From JADHUC01 sp964617665 (GTDB taxonomy: Bacteria; Planctomycetota; Planctomycetia; Pirellulales; Pirellulaceae), in NCBI GenBank assembly GCA_964617665.1, contig CAZUAH010000258.1, positions 1 to 18,917 of the forward strand: DNA of 18,917 bases, given 5' to 3'. The notes beneath the pieces were generated by a model. That model searched no databases. It saw nothing but the letters and a program-made list of their open reading frames with translations, and had not been told where the DNA came from. This document shows, piece by piece, positions 13,897-18,917 of this stretch. Both the position numbers and the translations under genes were made by a program. Numbering within the stretch: position 1 is the first letter of the stretch; each line of letters opens with the position of its first letter.

Positions 13897-16800
13897 TGCC
13901 AGTTATCGACTTCTTTGCACAGCCCGGTTGGCAACGGTTGGGATTTGCGCTGCTGCATTTCCTGTGGCAGGGTGCGCTGGTCGCGCTAATGACGGCCGGC
14001 TTGGTTGGTCTGTTCAGACTGCGGCGCGGCGTGGCACGCTATCGAGCCTATTTGCTCGGATTCGCCGTCATGGCGATCTGTCCGGTCGCAACGTATCTGT
14101 GGCTGGAAACGCCGCGCGCGGACGTTATTGAAACGACCGACGCTCATGAGGCTTCGGCATTTGCGCCGCCCACCGAAACGGTTCGCCTCGAAACGCCCGT
14201 GCCTGAACCGTTCGAGGTGACGGCGTCCCGAGAACGGACCGAGACGACGCATGCTTCAGATGCACTGCCCATCGCTTCCGACCCCAATCCGCGAACAGTC
14301 ATCGTTCAGGACTTGCGTGGCAAGATCATCGAATTCGGGCGCCAAGCGGTGCCTTGGTCTTTGGTTGCATGGCTTGTGGGTGTGGTGGTTTTGGGTAGCC
14401 GCATGCTACTCGGCGTCGTGGGCAGCTATCGCTGGCGCCGCGGGTTGCTACCGTTGCCTGATGAATTGCGTCGCCGCGCCGCGGCATTGAGCGAGCGATT
14501 CGGTGCGGCCGCCGGTCGCATTCGGCTTTCGCCGTCCGCCGTGCAGCCGTTGGTGATTGGTTACCTGAAGCCGCTGGTGCTGTTGCCGGCGTCGCTGGCC
14601 GCGGGGATGTCCCCCGAGCTGCTGGAGGCCGTCATTGCGCATGAACTGGCCCACGTTCGGCGGTTGGACCCCTTGGTCAACTTGCTGCAGCGCATCGTCG
14701 AGACGCTCCTGTTCTACCATCCGGCCCTCTGGTGGCTGTCGTCGCGCGTGCGGGCCGAACGCGAGGTCTGCTGTGATGAAATGGCCGTCCAACACACCGG
14801 TGATCCGGTAGTCTACGCGACGGCGCTCGAGCGGGCCGGGCGCATGCGACTTGCGACAGCGCAGCCAGCGCCGGCGCTTGGTCTCCTGAACGGTCGCAGA
14901 CCGTTGCTGGCTCGCATCCGCTTGATCCTAGGCGCCGGCAAGACGGAACGGAAGCCAGCGAGCAGTTGGCCAGCGGGGCTGCTCGCAGTGGCGATGGTCG
15001 TGGCGGTGGCAGCGGCCATTGAATTCGCCAGCCCGGTGGAGGCAGCGCCCGTGGAAGGGAAGCGTTTGTTTGGCCGAGTCGTGGACGACAAGGGCGAGCC
15101 CGTGCCGGGGGTAGAGATCTCGGTTGTGACGGTCGACGAGCATCCGCTTCGGCAGGCGCTGAGAATCTGGGTACGCACGGATCAGCAGGGGCGCTTCGAC
15201 GTCACGGCGCCACTGGCCGGCGTCAAGTATTACGTCATGGCCGAAGGTCGCGGTGGCAGGATTCCGAGGTTCATGCCAGGAACCGGTGAAGAGATCATTC
15301 TCACGCTCGAAGCACGTGAGACTCGTGAGCTGTCCGGCATCGTACTCGCCGCGTCTGGAGAACCAGTCACGGGCACCACGGTTGTTCTGGTCCGAGAGGA
15401 CGGTTCCATTGCGGAGGCACGCACGGACGACCAGGGCCGTTACCGGATCGATGTTGCCGGCCGTTTGGGGCAAAGCGTCATGCATGCTGAAACGGCCGAA
15501 CTGATCTCGCCGTATCAAATGGTCCGCAACCCCGATCATCCCATCGATTTCACGTTAGGACTACCAGCCGGGTTGAAGGGAGTCGTGAAAGATCAACTGT
15601 CCGGCAAGCCGGTTGGCGGCTGCACCGTAACTCTTAAGCCTCCATTTAGCTGTGGCTTTACGCGCACGGCCACCACGGACGACGCGGGCCGGTTCTCAAT
15701 TGTCCACGTGCCGCCGGGCGAATACGAAGCGGGCGCTGCATCCGGCACTCACTACGAGCCGCCGACACGCGGGGCCTTTCTGGAACGCCCGGAGTTTCCA
15801 TTGACTGCTGGGCAGTCGAGCTTTCGCGAGATCACGATTCGACCCATGACCACAGTTGTTGGCCGTGTGCTGCGCCACGACGGCCAGCCAGCCGTCGGCG
15901 CTTTGGCTGGCATGCAAGCCTTTTGGGACATGGACAGAAAGCACCAGTACCAGCGTTCCCAGGCCGATGCGGAGGGGCGATTCCTGATCCGCACGGGCCG
16001 TCTGAACGAAACGTTGAAGGTCGTGTCCGAGTGCGGCGGCTTCGCCCAGATCAAGCTGATGGGCGCCGTCGAAGGCGAGACGTTGGATTTGGGTGATGTC
16101 CGGCTTTCGGCCACAATCAACATCCGAGGAACGGTGCGCGATCCAGACGGCAAACCCGTGACGGGAGTCAGCGTCAGTTGCGTGGCCGGTCCGGGCGGAT
16201 CGGGCCGTGCCGTCACCGACGACGACGGCCGGTTTGACCTGGGGCGTTTGGCTTTGGGCACGGATCACGTCGATTCTCTTCCTGTGAAGATCCTCGCCCC
16301 TCGCTCCCAAACACCCGGGGTCGTCATCTTGGTCCAGGGAGAAGGCACACCGTCGCCGAAGCCCGACCCGAACACCCGGTACTTCCACCACCAGGAACTC
16401 AAACTGAAGGCGACGCCCGGCAAGGAATTCGAACTGGATGTCACACTCAAGCCGGCCGAGTCGCTGGCGTTCAGCGGCCGGATCGTCGATTCGGCAGGCA
16501 AACCGTTAGCAGGGGCGCGGGTCGTCTGCTTCGCGGGCGACGCGCGCAAGACGTGGTATCGCCGGTTCATGCCTGATTTGAACATATCCGGTGGCGATAT
16601 CTCTTTCCATTCACTCGTTCAGATAGGTATGGCCACATCGGACGCGGACGGCAAATGGATCATCCGCACGGTGCGGCAGAACGCCGACGACCTGCGGCTC
16701 GGTCATCACGCCTCGCAGCCCGAGACGTCGCGATACTCCATTGGGGTCATCGGGCCGCGTCGGCAGACAAAGCTGATCCGAGACATCACCATCGAGGAAC

Positions 16801-18494
16801 ACGCGGCGCCCAGATCCATCGAGATTGTCTTGCCCGAGCGCCCCGCATCCTCGATCTCGGGCCGAGTCGTGGATACCGAAGGGCAGCCGTTAACCGGCGT
16901 GACGGTCGGCCTGGGCCACATGTTCGGCGCAAACATGCCCATTTCCGGCGTCGAAACCACCGAAACCGGCGACGATGGAGTTTTCAGCGTTTCCGTCGAC
17001 GAAAGCACCAATGCCGCGTTTCTCCGGGTCGAGGCAAAGGGCTGGTCGATCCAATCGCCAAAGTCCGACAGATCTGGGAAAGGCCTGCGTCTCTCGCGGG
17101 CGGGCGGCGGATTCAGTGACTTGACGGTCGTTATGGCTCGGACCGGTAGAGTGACTGGTACCGTCCGCTGGAGTTCGGGCGAGCCTGTGGTCGACTACGA
17201 AGTCCACGGCTATCGCGAAAGCCCGCGGCTGGTCCTGCCGAAACAGCGAATCACGAGCGGCAAGGACGTCGAGTTCGCATTAAGAGCTGTCCCGCCGGGC
17301 GACGGCAGAATCTGGATCTCGACGCCGTCGGGTGTCGGAGCCCTACGCCACGTACGGATCGCACCCGGCGGCTTGGCGCGTGTCGACGTCGTGCTGCCCA
17401 AGCCCACCTGTGTAATCCGAGGGCGCATGGTCGACGGCAACGGAAATCCCACTTCGGGCGCCCGCGTGGATATCGATGGGAAGGGGAACAGCGGATTCGA
17501 ATTCGGCAAACATGCGACCCCAAAAAGAGACGGCGGCTTCGAGTTCAAAGTCCCGGCCGGCGTCTACAGACTGACCATCGCTCCCCTTGACCCAGGATCG
17601 TGGCGTAAGACACGACCGGAGGCCGAAGTCACGGTTGCCGAAGGCGAAACGGCGGACGAGGTGGTTCTTATGATTCGCAAAGCGGGCTGGGGGAATCTAA
17701 TCGTCGAAGTGGTCGACAAGGGTGGCCGGCCCATGCCCGGCGTCACGGTCCGTAGCGGCGGATTCGGCTCCGTGGGCAATGCCCCGACTGCCGAGACTGA
17801 CGTCGCGGGCAGGTTTCTGTTCAAGGGTGTCAATGCAGGAAAACACTACATCGTCCTTACAGATCCCAACAGGATGCTGAACGAGAACATGCGGCTGCGC
17901 ATCCCCATCGAGGCGGGGAAGACGGTAACGCGCCGAATTGTACTCGACGGAGGACGAAGAGTGCGGGGCCGCGTTACATGCGCCGGCCAGCCCGTGAACA
18001 ACGTGCACGTGAAAACGTCCATCGAGGCACAGAAGCGGTATTCATCGTGTCACACCAGCGAAGACGGCGTCTTCCAATTTCTGCTCGTGCCCGACGGCCA
18101 ACTTACCATCGGCTGCTTTAGCTACATGTCGAATCAGACGGTGACGAAATCGTTCGATATCGCCGGTGACCACCGCGACGACATCGAAATCGAACTGCCC
18201 ACCGGCCGCATCACGGGCAAGATCCTGGACCGTCACGGGCGTTTGCTGAAGGGACGTTACATCAAGCTCGAACAACTTCAGGCATACGGAGACATTCCCA
18301 AGGCCCCATACGCGTCGACACACCACTGCGAAGACGGTCTGATCAACCTCCCCCATCTCGGCGACGGTCAATACCGCCTGACACTGAAAGACGACTACAG
18401 CAGTTCAAGCACCGTCGACATACTGGCCGTCAGCGACCCAATCGAAATCCGCAACGGCAAACCCGTCGAAGACTTCGTCATCCGCGAACAGTAG
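13893..18494 (+). CDS. M56 (BlaR1-like) membrane metallopeptidase with twelve carboxypeptidase-regulatory-like repeats
   Basis: A 1533-residue membrane zinc protease, against about 590 for classical BlaR1. Residues 1-380 form the M56 part: transmembrane segments near 15-42, 51-71, 155-178 and 360-380, zinc motif HELAH (His250, Glu251, His254) and third ligand Glu291 in EREVCCDE. In place of the penicillin-binding sensor, twelve beta-sandwich repeats with the signature GRVxDxxGxPxxG begin near residues 391, 480, 561, 655, 743, 860, 987, 1087, 1175, 1269, 1356 and 1439 (PF13620-like). They should lie outside the membrane and may bind a ligand or the cell surface. The protease would cut BlaI on activation. 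Start at 13893 (ATGA overlap with blaI); 13896 is equally possible. No beta-lactam role can be assumed, because the transpeptidase-like domain is missing. Confidence 0.93.
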   Translation: MMPVIDFFAQPGWQRLGFALLHFLWQGALVALMTAGLVGLFRLRRGVARYRAYLLGFAVMAICPVATYLWLETPRADVIETTDAHEASAFAPPTETVRLETPVPEPFEVTASRERTETTHASDALPIASDPNPRTVIVQDLRGKIIEFGRQAVPWSLVAWLVGVVVLGSRMLLGVVGSYRWRRGLLPLPDELRRRAAALSERFGAAAGRIRLSPSAVQPLVIGYLKPLVLLPASLAAGMSPELLEAVIAHELAHVRRLDPLVNLLQRIVETLLFYHPALWWLSSRVRAEREVCCDEMAVQHTGDPVVYATALERAGRMRLATAQPAPALGLLNGRRPLLARIRLILGAGKTERKPASSWPAGLLAVAMVVAVAAAIEFASPVEAAPVEGKRLFGRVVDDKGEPVPGVEISVVTVDEHPLRQALRIWVRTDQQGRFDVTAPLAGVKYYVMAEGRGGRIPRFMPGTGEEIILTLEARETRELSGIVLAASGEPVTGTTVVLVREDGSIAEARTDDQGRYRIDVAGRLGQSVMHAETAELISPYQMVRNPDHPIDFTLGLPAGLKGVVKDQLSGKPVGGCTVTLKPPFSCGFTRTATTDDAGRFSIVHVPPGEYEAGAASGTHYEPPTRGAFLERPEFPLTAGQSSFREITIRPMTTVVGRVLRHDGQPAVGALAGMQAFWDMDRKHQYQRSQADAEGRFLIRTGRLNETLKVVSECGGFAQIKLMGAVEGETLDLGDVRLSATINIRGTVRDPDGKPVTGVSVSCVAGPGGSGRAVTDDDGRFDLGRLALGTDHVDSLPVKILAPRSQTPGVVILVQGEGTPSPKPDPNTRYFHHQELKLKATPGKEFELDVTLKPAESLAFSGRIVDSAGKPLAGARVVCFAGDARKTWYRRFMPDLNISGGDISFHSLVQIGMATSDADGKWIIRTVRQNADDLRLGHHASQPETSRYSIGVIGPRRQTKLIRDITIEEHAAPRSIEIVLPERPASSISGRVVDTEGQPLTGVTVGLGHMFGANMPISGVETTETGDDGVFSVSVDESTNAAFLRVEAKGWSIQSPKSDRSGKGLRLSRAGGGFSDLTVVMARTGRVTGTVRWSSGEPVVDYEVHGYRESPRLVLPKQRITSGKDVEFALRAVPPGDGRIWISTPSGVGALRHVRIAPGGLARVDVVLPKPTCVIRGRMVDGNGNPTSGARVDIDGKGNSGFEFGKHATPKRDGGFEFKVPAGVYRLTIAPLDPGSWRKTRPEAEVTVAEGETADEVVLMIRKAGWGNLIVEVVDKGGRPMPGVTVRSGGFGSVGNAPTAETDVAGRFLFKGVNAGKHYIVLTDPNRMLNENMRLRIPIEAGKTVTRRIVLDGGRRVRGRVTCAGQPVNNVHVKTSIEAQKRYSSCHTSEDGVFQFLLVPDGQLTIGCFSYMSNQTVTKSFDIAGDHRDDIEIELPTGRITGKILDRHGRLLKGRYIKLEQLQAYGDIPKAPYASTHHCEDGLINLPHLGDGQYRLTLKDDYSSSSTVDILAVSDPIEIRNGKPVEDFVIREQ

Positions 18495-18664
18495 TCTCTG
18501 AATATGGCGACCTCTTGCTCGATTCCAAGAAACGTGACTGTTCTGACGAGTTACGAATTCTGGCCAAGCAGGCGTTGACGCCTTCACGAGATCGACAGTC
18601 TGACCAATCAGTTTTCCGTTTCTCCGTGTAACACTTTGCCGGCTCGCGCATTGATCTTCTCAGA
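18495..18664. other. Intergenic region between M56 gene and sigma factor
   Basis: A 170-bp gap between genes of the same direction. AGGCG and CGCCT (18570-18583) form a small hairpin with a TTGA loop; no T-tract follows, so it is not a convincing terminator. TGTAACACTTT around 18627-18637 could be a promoter element for the sigma factor gene, but no match to a known consensus can be shown. Nothing else stands out. Confidence 0.35.
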
Positions 18665-18917
18665 ATGACCGATAGCCATAACTCAGACCCGGTCGATCCG
18701 GTGGATGATGTGGTAAAAGCCGCCCGAACGGACCGGGATGCGTTTGGGCAACTCTTTGATCACTTCTATCCGCCAGTTTTTGCGTACTGCCTGCGCCGGT
18801 TGCTGGTGCGCGCGGTGGCCGAGGATATTACGTCTGAGGCCTTTCTGAAGGTTGCGGCCTGTATTCATGATTTCTCCGGCACATGTGCCGAGGACTTTCG
18901 CCGATGGCTGTTTCGTA
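18665..18917 (+). CDS. ECF-type RNA polymerase sigma factor, 5' part only
   Basis: The first 84 codons of a sigma factor, cut by the window end. Region 2 is clear: DRDAFGQLFDHFYPPVFAYC, then RRLLVRAVAEDITSEAFLKV, with the DIT(S/Q)EAF motif typical of ECF sigma factors, then FRRWLFR. Region 4 and any C-terminal extension lie beyond the window, so the ECF subgroup and an anti-sigma partner cannot be judged. The start at 18665 is the first ATG in frame; the ribosome binding site is weak (TCTCAG just before it). It reads in the same direction as the M56 operon after 170 bp and may be a separate unit. Confidence 0.85.
   Translation, partial: MTDSHNSDPVDPVDDVVKAARTDRDAFGQLFDHFYPPVFAYCLRRLLVRAVAEDITSEAFLKVAACIHDFSGTCAEDFRRWLFR

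Noticed and set aside
14448..18371. Minus-strand open frames opposite the M56 repeat array (for example 14928-15539 and 15696-16391)
   Set aside because: Antisense shadows of a gene with clear zinc and repeat motifs.
15050..18494. Repeats in the M56 gene as a DNA tandem array or CRISPR-like structure
   Set aside because: The periodicity is at protein level only, with irregular spacing of about 80-130 residues and no conserved DNA repeats. No CRISPR array was seen elsewhere in the window either.
18570..18583. Small hairpin after the M56 gene as intrinsic terminator
   Set aside because: Only 5 bp of stem and no following T-tract.

Overview
The window looks like chromosomal DNA of a planctomycete, probably a Pirellula-like lineage; this is inferred from gene content, since no rRNA or other marker gene is present. 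Typical signs are Tat-exported Gfo/Idh/MocA oxidoreductases, a secreted PQQ-like propeller next to an SGNH-type esterase, a BlaI/BlaR1-like pair whose protease carries a long array of carboxypeptidase-regulatory-like repeats, an ECF sigma factor, and many secreted proteins of unknown role. Codon use is moderately GC-rich throughout.

Layout. (1) 31-2479, minus strand: a TPR lipoprotein, a small exported protein and a rhomboid protease fused to TPRs. (2) 2480-2874: a divergent gene-free stretch with a GC-rich hairpin of the kind dispersed in genomes. (3) 2875-6076, plus strand: a two-gene operon of a secreted beta-propeller and a secreted SGNH-like hydrolase; the second gene carries an 89-bp palindromic element read in frame. 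(4) 6077-9494: a scarred region. It holds a frameshifted C-terminal remnant of one Gfo/Idh/MocA gene, a minus-strand two-gene module (P-loop GTPase with coiled coil and membrane anchor, plus a membrane protein of unknown family), and a truncated N-terminal Gfo/Idh/MocA fragment. (5) 9495-13300, minus strand: a Tat-exported BNR/Asp-box propeller, an intact Tat-exported Gfo/Idh/MocA oxidoreductase and a secreted protein of unknown function. (6) 13443-18494, plus strand: a BlaI-family repressor and a 1533-residue M56 (BlaR1-like) metallopeptidase, overlapping by 4 bp and driven by a promoter whose -10 box and spacer lie inside a perfect inverted repeat. (7) 18665 to the window end: the 5' part of an ECF sigma factor.

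How it works together. Most of the window encodes proteins acting outside the cytoplasm: propellers, an esterase-like protein, Tat-exported dehydrogenase-like enzymes and a lipoprotein. That fits saccharide or ester degradation and envelope maintenance. The BlaI/BlaR1-like pair is the clearest regulatory circuit: a self-repressed operon whose membrane protease should release repression by cutting BlaI, but whose penicillin-sensing domain is replaced by twelve beta-sandwich repeats. The best candidate for an undescribed system is the GTPase/membrane-protein pair between the two broken oxidoreductase genes; its function is unknown and is inferred only from motifs and context.
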